Positions 50,801 through 62,771 of a stretch of 64,000 nt of DNA are shown piece after piece. The stretch's first letter is position 1, and every line of letters starts with the position of its first letter. This DNA is from Panonychus citri (lineage: Eukaryota > Arthropoda > Arachnida > Trombidiformes > Tetranychidae), in NCBI RefSeq assembly GCF_014898815.1, contig NW_026515541.1, positions 1,116,001 to 1,180,000 on the forward strand, written 5' to 3'. The notes beneath the pieces were generated by a model. That model ran no database searches. It saw only the letters and a list, made by a program, of their open reading frames with translations, and was not told the DNA's origin. The translations under genes were made by a program, and so were the position numbers.

Positions 50801-53800
50801 CCCATGAGCATCATCAATCAAATTGAAGTGAATAAAAAAATGGATCATCAAAATGAAGATGATGAAGGTAAAAAAAAACACATGACAGTGCATTCATCAA
50901 CTTCACTTTGTCCTCTTCCTGAATCCAGAATTATCTTAATAGTATTTTTTTCTGCTCATCATCATGATAATGATGATGATATTCATAATCACATCTACCA
51001 TGTAAATTCAGTAGATAATGTTGAGAGTCATCTTCATGAGTTAGATTATCTTCTTGAAATTACAGTTATGGTCAACTACTAATGTCTATTGTGGTTTGAT
51101 TTCCAATTCTGATGATCATATTTCACTAATTACTCTGGCAAGTTAATCTAATTTTCTTTCAATTATGCAATTAATTAGCTGAGATTTTTATATCTCTTTA
51201 TATCTCATGGTTGCTGATTAGTAACATGAAACCTGAATATTAACTTCAATTCATTTTTTTCGTAATTTTCATTATCATCATGTATTCATTTCCATTCACT
51301 CGTTAAGGACAATTCATGGCCCTAAAAATACACGAAATTTTTTCCCCATTGTCCTTTGAACTTTAACAGAATAGATTCAGTTGCTCCCTGTAACAAATCA
51401 ACTCAATCCTTCTGTTTGGCTCTCTAAATGCTGAGACAGAATTTGTATCTTCAATTATAATTAGCATGATGATAATTACCCTCATGATTGTTTTGTTGAT
51501 TTCCTTTCATTTCATGTGTATCCTGATAACGGTAAACATGAGTTTTCTTGGGATGAACTTTATTTTTACTCTTAATATAAAATTATACAGTTGATTAAAC
51601 TTACGTATTTAACTTTTTCGCACTAGATTGATCTCTGAATTAATCGAGTATCTTAAGTATTAATATTTTTCATGATGAAAAGTTCATTTTATTCACATAA
51701 AAAGGATAATAATAAAGTATTGTTTTTACTCTGACTAATAAGAAAAAAAATACTCATCATGCAAAATAATACGAAAAGTTTATCATCATGTATTCAGAAT
51801 GGAAATGAATTTTTTTCTCATCTCATGGTGATAAAGGTGATTATTTCCCTTGGTGTATTTATATCTCTCTCTCTCTCTCAGAGTTAATCTTGAATCTTGA
51901 TGAAAAATAATCTGAATGATTATCAACTCTAATTGTGACTTGAACCTTAACTCATTAAATAGTTTCAGTGAAATGGTAATGATGATTCAGTTTCCTTGAG
52001 ATAACATGATGATGATTCAAACTAATCAGCATGATTCTATCATCATTATCATGCATTATTATTTGAGTGTATCTTTGTTATCGTTATTATTCAAATGAGG
52101 TAAAAGTTCATGATTCAGGAATTCATTTCATTATCAAGCAAATAAAAGTGTATCAGATTTAAATAATAACAGAAAGTTGTTATTTAATCAACAACGATAA
52201 TAATAACAATCTTACCATTGAAAGTACACTTTCCTCATGTATTATCATCATTATAACGATTCTAATATCTTGATGATGATGATGATGATACTCAGCATCT
52301 TCATCATTATCACCCTGAATAAAAAAAATAAGATCAATGTTACCAAATCATTTTTACTTATAATGATTATTTCCTCACCAATATTATCATTATATTAACA
52401 AAAATCATGATACATTATTGTTAATGATGATGATTAACTCATTCACTCAATGTTGTTTTTTTTCACCAATTTCAATACAATTTTCAATCTTAATTATAGT
52501 TTACAAGTTTGATTAACTATTATCATTAAATCATCACTTGATTTGGTAAAATATTATCATTAACATGATACATAATTTATGTATTTATATTTGAAATGAA
52601 AAAACAATCAACTAAACAGTTAAATCTTGTTAACTCCTTAATATGTATTTTAGGTTAATCATTTTATAACAATTTTCGGATAATTAATTGTTGTCTCTTA
52701 TACCTACACTTAATCATTGTGAATTAAAAGTTTAGATCATTAATTATTCAATAATTACAATTGTAAGTTTAACAAAGTGGTAACTTTAATTGTTATAATT
52801 AATTTGCTCTTTATTTAATTGATGATTAACTGTATCTCTTGATTCGTTAGCATTTAAGGTAAAGGGTGTGAATTGAGATGACAATTGATCATGATGAAAA
52901 TTTCAATGTTCTCATCATGATTGATGAAGTTTTATTTTTCTCAAAATTCAAGTTCGTAAATATTAAATATCATGAGAAAGATTAATTGAAACCACAACAT
53001 GAGCATTTGTTGGATTTCAATCTACAAAAGGATTTACCACTCTGGTGATTATCCTAATCCTTGATTGTCTTTCTTTGGGATAACTGTAACATTTTGTATA
53101 ATTTTCTTGGTTACATTTTATTTAATTTACATGAGAATTTAAAATCGTAACAATCAGTTGAAATGTTGACTTTGTTTTCTCATTCAGAATTGATATGCAA
53201 ATTTGATTCACTTGTGTAATCTTGACTTGAGTTAACCATGAAAATCATCATGAAATGTTGTTACCAGTTGATTTATCATGGATTATCATTTCAAATCCCT
53301 TTCTCTGTGCTCTGATTGATTATCTGTGTCTACAATTTGATTAATCAGTTGACTGTTTCTATTTTACTCGTTAGATTCTGATCTTGATTGTCATCACATA
53401 CAATTAACTAATTAACAATTTACATCTCAAATTCATTTTTCTAGTCATGTTAATTTTTCAGCTAATTGTTTAATAACTGAATTATCTTGATTACTGTCAT
53501 TCTAGTTGATTACTGGACATTCACACACACCTTTGTTTGGGTGGATCAGTTGATTAACATAATTTGAAATTTGATTGTTATCATGATTAACCATGATGGT
53601 AATTTAATCTTTGTGTTTTTATTAGATTTTAAATTGATTTTCATGTGTCAACAATTAAACCGTTAGTTTAATTTCCTATTAATAATCAATTGTCAATGTT
53701 AATTTGATTTGATCAGTTTCTAATAGTCACAATTTAATAAACAATTAAAAACTTTTTTCTTGTTGGTAGATTTGAAAAAAATTCACTTTCAATTAGTTAA

Positions 53801-56800
53801 TTAATTTTTTTACTAATTAAACAAAACAATTTAGACTTGGAAGTTAATTTTTATTTTATCGTTTTTTTTTTCATTGCTTAAATTCATTTACCTAATTAAT
53901 TATGCTAATTGTTAATCTCTATGATAATAAGGTTTCCAACAATTAACTAAACAATATTTACTCAGCAATTAAACAAGCTAAATGTTTACATTATTTTAAT
54001 TTTAATTTTTAGTACTAAGGATTCAGTTAATGAAACGATTTTCTTGATTAACAATCAGTTAATTTGGTCTGATTCCCAGATTGATTGTTATAACTATCCA
54101 ATTACATTTACTATCAATTACTTGATTAATTGTAATTAGACTAATCAAGCTAATTGTTTACTGTTGAACATGAGGGAGAAAATAAAATCAACTAAAATTA
54201 GTCTCGATTTACAATTTAATATGAAGGATAATTTTCCCTATGGAACTGATAACCTTTAAAAATGACAATCGATTTTAATTACAAATTAAACTTACTCATT
54301 GTAGGCAAAATTTGTCAACACTTAATCAGCTGATCGACCAGAAGATAAATTGTTATCCCTACGAATCAGATGATATGATGTTTTTTTTGTCTCTATATTG
54401 TAATTGATTAAATTTTCAGGTAAAAGTTCAGCTGAGTTAAATTCACATGAGAAGGTTAAATGTCACTTATATTCATGATCAGAATTTCATAAGAATGTGG
54501 ATAAGTGTGTTGAGTTCATTTTCTTTCTTCATCTCTTATTTCATCTTTATCCTTTTGATAATCTTTCCTCATGAAATTCATGAAGATAAATATCATGAAA
54601 AATTGAAATAAATAGTTTTCTCAATTGAATTTTTCGTTTTTTCTTCAATTGAGTTGGAAAAGAAAAAAAAACCAAATAAGATTGACAGAAAAGTGGAAAG
54701 AAAAATTATTCTCATCATCAGATGAATGTTAAAAGTTATCATCTGATAAATTTCATCCACTAATAGATTCACCATGATGATATTCAATCATGATGGTTTC
54801 ATCTTATTTCATATGATATCAATGACCTGTTCAGATAAATATCATGATTCCCTCTCTCCCATGTATCATGGGTATAAATGTGTGTGTATGTTTATTTATA
54901 ATATAATATCGTTTTTTTTATCTCCTGTTCATCCGGAAGTAAACTTTTCCATCTGTATCCTTTTCTTCATGATCCATTGGTGTAATGACTTACACAACAT
55001 TCATCTGAATACATGGATGTATGAATCTTGGTGTGTATTCATTTCATCATGTTTATCTACCGTCTACTCTTCCCATCCCAACCTGATATCGAATCATTTT
55101 ATCAACCTCCATCTCCATCACTCTCTCTCTCTCTCTCTCTTTCATGAAAGTATTATAAACATCTCTGAATCGCCTCAGGCCAATTATCCTTGATATATAT
55201 TTACCTTTACCCTACTCTCCTTATATTGTGTATAACTTGTTTCTCGATCAGATTTGTAATTATTATCATTGAGAAACATTGGTTATCTTTATCTACTTTG
55301 CTCTGAGCATTTCTCAATACATGGTAATCTTATCATGAAGATGAAGTTTCTGAAAAAAAAAGTGAAATAAAATCTCAACTCCGAATCATTTTCAATGAAA
55401 CAATCTTGTTATCGTTTTTGTTTAGTAAATGTATTTATTTTAACCTTGAGTGAAAATATTATCAATCAATCAGTAAATTGTTGTTGATTATGATGATATT
55501 ACAGTTATAATCTAATCTAATTTAGTCAATTGTCTTTGATTTTCACTATTTACCTTTCACTGAATTGATTATAACTTTAAGGGTTTACCCTTTAATTTGA
55601 TTTACTTTAATCAAATATTATCAAAATCTTTTTGATTAACTTTATCTCTCCAATTGAACATTAATTTCAATTTTCCCATGTAACCAGAATCACTCAAGTA
55701 ATCTAATTGTTTACTTTAATTGTTGATCAGTTCAATTCTCATTGATTAATAATATTAAAATACATGCTAATTATTGCTTGTTGGTCAATATATTTACCTT
55801 GATAATAATTAATATCAGATTAAATTGAACTGATCAGTTTCATCATGATACCATTTTGATTTACTCTGACTTGATTGTGATTTATTTTTGATCATTATTA
55901 CTATTACATAGGTTTGCAATTAAAGTGATAAATCAATCATGATGGTTTTATATTGTTAATCTTAATCACAATCGATATCGTTATGAGTAATTTTTTGATA
56001 GTTTGATTATAACAAGTTAATCAGATTGATTATTAACAAGAATCTAATCATGAGTGACCAATAATTTACTTTACCTTTAACCTTTTAACTTGTATGAATC
56101 AATCAATTGATATTGATGTTGATATCATGTCACCATGATAGTTAATCAAGCTAATTCAAGTTAATTGCAATTAAGTTGACTCTAAAACTTAGTTGATTAA
56201 ACTTTCACCCTAATTAAAAAGTGTATTGAAAAATTATGGTGAAAACAAAAGTGTTCAGTTGAAAGGTGAAAGTTGTTGAACTCAAGGATAACTTGAAAAT
56301 AACAAGGTTCCAATGTTAATGGAAATATAAATACTCATCACCCTGTTTACACCCACACACAAGGCTGAAAAAATTTCATGCTCCTTTAAAAAAGTATATA
56401 CATATTTACATTTATTCATGTATTCATTTTCATTATGATGATGATAATCATGATGCAAAAAGTTCAGTATCCTCCCAGAAAATTAGCTTCCCATCAAACC
56501 CCCTGAAGCAACATCACCATTATGATAAGATGAGGAGGAGAAGAAGAAGAAGAAAAAAATAAATTTCTTCTCATTCTTAATCTACTGACATCTCATTTGC
56601 AACTTTCACCTTACACTCCACCTCTTCCTCCACCTACTTGATCTTAGCACCATGCGAATGAAATTAATTCAATTGAGTAGCAACATTTTCACATTGAATG
56701 TTGAAACATTCCCTGAAAATGATGTAACAACTTATTCTCCCATTAATTGAAAGCTATCGTCACAATTTTAGAAATAAAAAAATTCTCCTCAAGATAATAT

Positions 56801-59800
56801 TCTCATGGTGATGATAATATCATTATAAACAGATAAACAGAGAGATATAAAGTTGAATCAAATTGCAACTTTTTGTCTTATTCAAAATTTTTTGTTTCCT
56901 ACTCTTCTTCATGGGGTTTGTAACCTTCTTCATGAGATATAATATCATCTTAAACTTGATCTACTCTGATATTATTCATGGTAAAATGTAAATCATTTTC
57001 ATACAATTCTTACTATTGACTTCTTGAAACGGATTTATTATCATCTTATACAAATAATAATGATAATATCCATCATCCATCCTCATCTCTTATCATCATG
57101 TATCAATCATTTTTTTTTTCCATGGGATGAAAGATAAAGTAATAACTATGAACAACTTATATTCACGAGTTTGAATAAATCTCTTGAAGTAAAAGTATCT
57201 TGGATGTATAAACACATGAAAAGAATAATTTGAAAAGTTCTGAACAAAATATTATATACACTCGAAAATATTTTGATAGGATAACAAGAAAGTTTCAATT
57301 GACACTCAAATGTTGATCTCATCAACTTTTCATCTATGATAATGTTGATAGATAAACTTGGAATCGAGTGAAAGTTTAACTTTACAAACCATTGATTAAC
57401 ATTCTCAATGATTACTATTACTTTTACCATGATAATCATGAAATTCTGAGCAATTGTTTTAATTATTTTCTCATTTTCTCTTTCAGATAAAATTGATAAC
57501 TCATTTTCCCGCTCAAGAAGTTCAAGTATCTCAAGCTTGGATAATATTTCCAATGAACCCATCCAGTGCCTAACATTTGCTGAATCGTACGCAACTAAAT
57601 CAGGTAAATTATTGATTCTTATAATTAACATTGATTAGTAACAATTAACTAATTTTCTGGTATAGTGAACTCACCCAGTAATTGTCATGTTTGTTTTATA
57701 TCCCATACAACACAATTTACTTGTATTATTTTGTTATTTTTCTTGATTGTTGTTTGTTTGTTATCATCATTTGGGTTGATTTTGTTTTCGTATCTAAATT
57801 GTTAAACAAAGAGGCAATTAAATAAGCCATTTTTTTGTCAACAATTAACTTAATTTGTTGATTTACATTATAACCAATTTAGACTAATCAATTTCTGTTG
57901 ATTTAATTTCTTTCCAATTGTTTTTAACTTTAACCTCTACCAAATTATTTGATTTAGATTAATTTAATTAGCTTAATCAATTTGCCTCTTTATTAACTTG
58001 CTGTAATCAATTGATTGTTATATTGCCTTTCATGTTTACTTAATCAATTTGTATGGATTTTTTTCCTTCTTAATTGCAGTTAGTTAGTTAGTTAATTAGT
58101 TGATGACATTGATGCTGATATTATTTATTAGTTATTCAGATTGTATTGACTTTGGATATTGATTTTTTATATCATTATATTAATACTTACGATCCTGATT
58201 CTTGGTTTAATTGTAATTGATTTGCTCTTGATTGATCAAATCTATTATAATACAATCCTAATGTGTTAGTTGGAAGCTCTTACAATTGTATTACTGATGA
58301 CAATTAGATTATAATTTGATAATATATTTGATGATTTCTATTGATTGGTGATTAATTGATTGTTGATTTGTTAATTGTTTTCCAGAAACATCTTATGGAC
58401 CCTGTTTATGGGTTGGTACCAATCAAGGATCAGCATTATCCGTAACAATTACGCTTCCTGAAACAAATGATAATCGTGTATTATGTTTACAATCAGTCCT
58501 AGCAGTTTCCAGTGGTAAGTGATTAACTTTCAAGAGATTAGTGGATGATTAAGTTTAATTTGATTTCTAATCAATTGTTTTTATTTAATTACAGGTAACG
58601 TTTTTAGACTCAAGGGATCAATTTTGTGTATATCATTTTTAGATTACTCTGGAACCATAGTGGGCCTAACAGATTCAAAGACAGCAACACCAACCGGATT
58701 AAGTAAAGGAGGTGGTGGTCCAGGTTCAGGGGTCGGAGGTGGTGGTTCATCAGGTTTACCTGGTTCGGGATCAACAACTGTAACGGGTATTATCAATGCC
58801 GCTGGAATTGATGAGAAACGTTCTGGCTCTTTAACTATATCACGTTCATCAAGTTCGGGTGCTGGTAATTTTAATATATCACGTTGTAAGGTTTCACCGA
58901 CTTCCTCTTCAACCGATATGAAAGATTCACAGTTCGTGGTGATTGTTTCAGAGAAACAAGCTCGAACCATTAGTCTACCAAGCCAAATGTGTATCGCCAA
59001 AGCCGAGCTGTCAGAAACTTCATTCACAATCAGAGCTGATGTAATTCAAATGAAATTTTCAGGTATATTTTTAAACCACAATAACAACAGCTGATCAGTT
59101 TTTCCCTAAACAATCAATTTACCAATTGATTGATTTATTTTTCTCATCAACTTTTTTCCTTCTCTTCAATCCAGAAAATGGTAACTGTATGTGTTTGGTG
59201 ACATATCTTGCAACCGGAAACATTGTTGTCTACAGCCTTCCTAGTCTTAAACAATTAATTGATATAGATTTTCCTTCAGTCAATGTTAGGTAAGTCTAAT
59301 GGTCAGTTAATTACTTAAGATGATTAATCGATTGTTTTTCTGTTTTTTTTCTCTTTTTCTCTTTTTCTATTTTCTTTTGTATTGAAACCTTTAGAATTGC
59401 TCGAACCATTTCCTTTAGTACCAATGGACATGGAATGTATTTAACATCCCCTTCGGAAATTCAAAAGTTCACAATAGCATCTTCCCTGAGAGATATAATT
59501 CCAGATATGGTTGGTAACCTTTATGTTGTCAAAGAGATGCCGGAACCACCAAAACAATCATTTTTCAAGGGACTATTCAGTGGTGGACCAAGTATCCTTG
59601 ATCGAGAGGAATTATGTAATTATCATTATCAATATAATCCTCGTTTCTGTGTGTGGGTTGATTTCTGATTGATTTTAACTGTCATCTTGTTTGTTTTCAT
59701 TATCCCATTTATCCTAATCCTCTAGTTGGTGAAGCTCAATCCGGTAAAGGTTCAAAAGTAGTCGCTAAACTAATTCCCGGTTCCCAATCTGGTTTGGATC

Positions 59801-61779
59801 ATGCAAAGCTACAATCTGGGTCACTTGCTGCTGAATTAGCTAAAGCAAGAATGGTTAGTCAACAAATTGTTTCATTTGTCCCAAAATTTATCCCCTAGGA
59901 TTTTTCAAATTGTATCGTAAACCATATTGTTAGTGGTCAGCATCAAGTACATTTATTATTGGTCATTTTTTTGTTGTTGTTCTTGTTTCTTCATCAAATG
60001 TTATCCTTTACACTTAGAGGAAAACATTAGGCTCAATCCTTTTGAATGCTAAACAACATCTTGAAATGTTTTTCTTCTTGACATCATCATTATCATTATC
60101 ATCTTCATCTTATTCTCCATCACTCCCATTTTAAGTTAAATCTTTTGTATAATCATCATTATCTTCATGTTTATCTTTCCTTGTTTGTTGAAATAATAGT
60201 TTAGGTTAATTCTGGTTCATCTCGCTGAGATTTTAATGACATTTCTCTCTCTCGGACTTTCTCGCATCATCTTCAAGATGGACAATGATGATAATAGTTC
60301 TCTATTAGGTGTCTCTTTACCATGAAGATAAATTCGGTTATCATGTTCATATTCTGATGATGATTATTATTCCAAACCATTTTCTATCTCTCTCTCTCTT
60401 TCTCTCTCTCTCTTATCTTCCTTGCATTATCTAATATTTTGCTCGCTTATATTTGCCATTAGAAAGTCATCCTTTCCTCATTGAAGCTAATGTTGTGTAA
60501 GAGAATCAAAAAAACTGGACACAACAAACATGAAACAGTTTACTGACCATTGAACATGTTAACATATTATTATATAATTTTCGCTATGATATTATTTCAA
60601 AAAAAGATTTGAGACACTTTTGGCTATTCAAAGGTCACTTATATCATTTTTTTGTCATCATCTTTGTCCTTTTGAATTTTTCTATGTCCAACCTTATTCA
60701 ATGGCCAAAGATATTCCAACAGATTCCTGGTTCTGTTTTTTTTTCTTCCTCTTTTTTCATCCTCATCCTTTTCATATCCATCCTTGGCTCATAAACAGAA
60801 TCATCAGCTGGATAATTATCCAACCAAGTGATTTATTAATAGTAACTTTCTATGGCTCTGATAGATTCTTGTATTTCTGTTAATGATGATAATCAATGAT
60901 GATGATGATGATGCTATTAGATTACTTTAGTTACAATTGTGGTTAATTGTAATTGTATTGTGATTCTGATAAACATCACAATCTCTATCGCTATCTCTTT
61001 TTGTGACAAATAATGAAAATCAATGGTGAAAGTAATGAAACATATTCTGGTGATGAAGAAAATGATACAATCAAACCTTTCCCATGTTCATTTAGTGATT
61101 AATGATTTCTAATAAATCCAGAAAATAATATGATCATGTTAATTGTTACAATAATCAAAAGTGAATCCGTAAAAGTTGATCATATGATAAGTTAATTTTA
61201 ATCAAATGATGGATTAGATTTAAGAAAAGCAAAATGGATTTACAAGAAAATGATTACTATTAATCTTTGTTGAGCTTAAGAGACAAGGATTAAGATTGAG
61301 ATCGAGAAAGATCAATGGAAAATCAATTATTATGTTAACCATATTCTGAACGATTTAACTAATTTTCTCATTGGTCAAGTTGATTAATCATTTTGAATTT
61401 TAATCATCAATGATATCAACAATTTACTAATGATTAACACTAATGGTTCACTTTCTCATGATGAGTATTGAAGTAATAGTTTGTTTCGATTACAAAAAAA
61501 ATGTATCATATTGATCGTCACTCATCATTACCTGAGTTTCTATATTGTTATCATTGATTATTCATCATCTGAATCAATTTACTAATCTTGTTATTATTTT
61601 CTTGTTCATTTTTCACCCTGTTCTCCCACATTGTCTTCCAGGGATTGACAGAGAGAGGTGAAGCTCTCGAAAAGTTGGAAGACAAGACAGCTCGGATGAT
61701 GGATGAATCTGAAGGTTTCCGAAATTTATCACGTCAATTGTTGAACAAGTACGAGAACAAGAAATGGTATCAATTTTAG
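23252..61779 (+). CDS. Tomosyn (syntaxin-binding protein 5-like), complete
   Basis: Cytosolic Lgl-family regulator that occupies syntaxin/SNAP-25 through its R-SNARE-like tail and so restrains vesicle priming. Exons: 23252-23446, 24028-25430, 25955-25995, 26066-26295, 26387-26664, 26744-26832, optional 37936-38055, 57487-57603, 58386-58514, 58595-59062, 59175-59289, 59395-59615, 59726-59853, 61642-61779. All junctions are GT-AG and in phase, giving 1183 aa, or 1223 aa with the cassette; vertebrate tomosyns are about 1150. Diagnostic stretches: VRHGFPHNP, SKWLYVGTERGN, GYVINWNKAIELS, EWPINGGEWG, SYPEIIITGHADGTVKFWD, SFSRSRSSS, SFFKGLFSGG, LDREELFGE and the C-terminus NKKWYQF. The SNARE motif keeps an Arg (LTERGEAL) at the zero-layer position. 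Oddities are a Ser/Thr-rich insert (about residues 336-405), a Gly-rich insert (about 902-925), a 41-nt exon and a 30.7-kb intron. Confidence 0.95.
24028..26832 (+). other. Tomosyn exons 2-6: N-terminal Lgl-type propeller block
   Basis: Five exons separated by short introns (about 70-520 bp) encode residues 66-745. They contain WD-like strands such as IHLWSIK, VLWDLRSK, TTWNVRAP and VKFWDTSS. The large exon (1403 nt) holds most of the first propeller. Between SGGLPF and LTVIHGK, where vertebrate tomosyn has only a few residues, there is a Ser/Thr-rich run of about 70 residues at 24830-25040. The block ends after DLY with one base of the next codon. Confidence 0.9.
25921..25949 (+). repeat. 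(TC)n tract at the 3' splice site of the 41-nt tomosyn exon
   Basis: A TC dinucleotide run of about 29 nt lies directly before the ttatag acceptor at 25954. The exon it serves is only 41 nt long, so its inclusion may depend on this tract. Confidence 0.9.
32844..32878. repeat. (CT)n microsatellite
   Basis: An uninterrupted CT run of about 35 nt within the giant tomosyn intron. No AG acceptor follows directly. Confidence 0.95.
35374..35540 (-). other. Candidate minus-strand terminal exon nested in tomosyn intron
   Basis: On the minus strand a long pyrimidine-rich tract ends in a good acceptor (cattttgcag) and is followed by 54 open codons and TAA at 35374. The peptide is hydrophilic and of normal composition, with segments FCTLKDQLIMYVREQEDIQ and KPEQVHLTINSMSKSNQLIE. 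The frame stays open through the tract, so the full ORF runs from 35667. No family is recognised and no upstream exon of such a gene was found, so chance remains likely. Confidence 0.2.
37936..38055 (+). other. Candidate tomosyn cassette exon, 120 nt, phase 1-1
   Basis: A long T-rich tract ends in tttccag at 37935. The following 120 nt are open in the only frame compatible with exon 6 (ending in phase 1) and stop at a good donor, CGAG|gtatgt, again in phase 1. Skipping or including it preserves the frame. It adds 40 residues, a basic amphipathic stretch (TNWLRKSEKLRLKNLVNPL, then MSVAKSYR) between DLY and DKIDNSFS. This is the position of the basic linker of vertebrate tomosyns and of the alternative exon 13 that I recall in Drosophila. 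Later donors and acceptors at 38066-38131 and 38097 also keep phase 1. Confidence 0.55.
42073..42092. repeat. (TC)n microsatellite
   Basis: A TC run of about 20 nt in the giant tomosyn intron. Confidence 0.9.
42255..42284. promoter_or_regulatory. Second copy of the AGCTATGT...CCATCT...GGATT motif
   Basis: AGCTATGTGACTACCCCATC followed by TATTAGGATT closely matches AGCTATGTAACTATCGCC plus ATCTCTTGGATT at 21563-21592, with a few substitutions and two single-base gaps. The flanks are unrelated, so this looks like a binding-site motif or short dispersed repeat rather than a duplication. Confidence 0.3.
46437..46474. repeat. Perfect 14-bp inverted repeat, 10-nt loop
   Basis: The left arm TTGCCATGAGATAA (46437-46450) is exactly complementary to the right arm TTATCTCATGGCAA (46461-46474), with tattaaaaac between. 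A transcript would form a clean hairpin. It is shorter than a typical miRNA precursor stem. Confidence 0.7.
55121..55141. repeat. (CT)n microsatellite
   Basis: A CT run of about 21 nt in the giant tomosyn intron. Confidence 0.9.
57487..59853 (+). other. Tomosyn exons 8-13: linker end and second propeller
   Basis: Six exons (57487-57603, 58386-58514, 58595-59062, 59175-59289, 59395-59615, 59726-59853) with introns of about 80-780 bp. The first encodes the Ser-rich stretch NSFSRSRSSSISSLDN. The third carries a Gly-rich insert not expected from vertebrate tomosyn, followed by the conserved SEKQARTISLPSQ. The fifth holds the tail-regulatory KGLFSGG and LDREEL segments. The last ends AAELAKARM, just before the SNARE motif. 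Confidence 0.9.
59854..61641 (+). other. Last tomosyn intron, 1.8 kb
   Basis: Donor gttagt follows ARM; acceptor cttccag precedes GLTERG. The donor departs from the gtaagt used in most other introns here. The content is AT-rich with TC runs (60386-60415) and GATGAT runs. No other feature is seen. Confidence 0.85.
61642..61779 (+). other. Tomosyn last exon: R-SNARE-like motif
   Basis: Encodes 45 residues ending NKKWYQF and a TAG. LTERGEALEKLEDKTARM matches the VAMP-like heptads with Arg at the ionic layer, and there is no transmembrane segment after it, as expected for tomosyn. The whole zero-layer-to-C-terminus part of the motif is in this one exon. Confidence 0.95.
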
Positions 61780-62268
61780 AGATGAAAAATTCATCAGTAA
61801 CCTATTTGGAATCACCATGAAGACGAATGATGGTGAAAAAGATGATGATGATGAACATTTTTATGACAACCGATTCTGAGGAATGATAATGAATGGAAAC
61901 TGAAAGCAAGATGACGATAAGATAATAATATTTATGATGGAACAATTTTTTTAGAAAGAAAACAAAGAAAGGAAACAAAGAAAAAGTTCTGATGATAATC
62001 ATGACACCCACACACCTACACATCATCAACATTCAAACCACCACCACCACCACCTTTCACATGATGATTATGCACTTGGATGATTCAGTTATTGTTCAGT
62101 TATTCATATTTGATTGGAAATCATAATGATAGTGATGACAAAATGAACATGACAACAAACTTTTCCCCTGTTGAAATCTGTTGTTATTGGTCAACATTTT
62201 GATTATCATTATGATTAACTAATTGTGATCCCAATCATGCAAACAATCAATCAACTCTCACTCACTCA

Positions 62269-62292
62269 CTCTCTCTCTCTCTCTCTCTCTCT
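62269..62292. repeat. (CT)n microsatellite
   Basis: A CT run of about 24 nt preceded by a short CTCA tetranucleotide run, about 0.5 kb after the tomosyn stop. Confidence 0.9.
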
Positions 62293-62753
62293 ATCTTTTA
62301 ATATCTTTGCCTGTTGTAATGGATTAGTTTTAAAAAAACAAAATTGTGTCAAATTGTTATTATTCATGATCAAAATGATTAGTGATTAAAATGGATTGAT
62401 TATTTGTATTATTATTGTAACATATTGATTGTGTATCTGAATCAAATTAATCATTCCCATTGATGTAATCATTGAACAATATTGAAACTTATCATCTTAT
62501 CTTAATCATCGGGAAATTGGAAATGATAGAATCGATTTAGTTTTAATTGTTGTTAATCAGCTGAATCATTTATCATTCACTTTCTTACATTGGATCAATC
62601 AAAAGGATTACTACAATTAAGCAATTTAATTGAACATCATCATCTTGATCACTAATCAGCTTCCTAACAGTGATTTTAATCATCGTCATCATCCAAAATC
62701 AACGATTACAATTTAATTACCGAAAATGAAATTAACCCATAATTATTATATAA

Positions 62754-62771
62754 ATATATATATATATATAA
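62754..62771. repeat. (AT)n microsatellite
   Basis: An uninterrupted alternating A/T run of about 18 nt in AT-rich flank DNA. Confidence 0.9.

Larger units (their letters stand above)
26833..57486 (+). other. Tomosyn giant intron, 30.7 kb
   Basis: Between DLY|G and the exon starting DKIDNSFSRSRSS the gene is interrupted by 30.7 kb. It is mostly AT-rich DNA alternating between ATCATC/GATGAT-rich and CAATTA-rich segments, with several (TC)n runs. It splits the hypervariable linker between the propellers, which is where alternative splicing occurs in other animals' tomosyns. Within it I list a cassette exon (37936-38055), a possible minus-strand exon (35374-35540), an inverted repeat (46437-46474) and a motif copy (42255-42284). 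The other ORFs inside look like chance. Confidence 0.85.

Noticed and set aside
54774..55193. 139-codon plus-strand ORF
   Set aside because: Composition is that of translated ATCATC and CTCT intron text (His, Ser, Ile, Leu-rich). No splice signals or family motifs.
57146..57631. 161-codon minus-strand ORF
   Set aside because: It overlaps, antisense, the tomosyn exon 57487-57603, whose plus-strand frame and splice sites are convincing. The rest is AT-rich intron.
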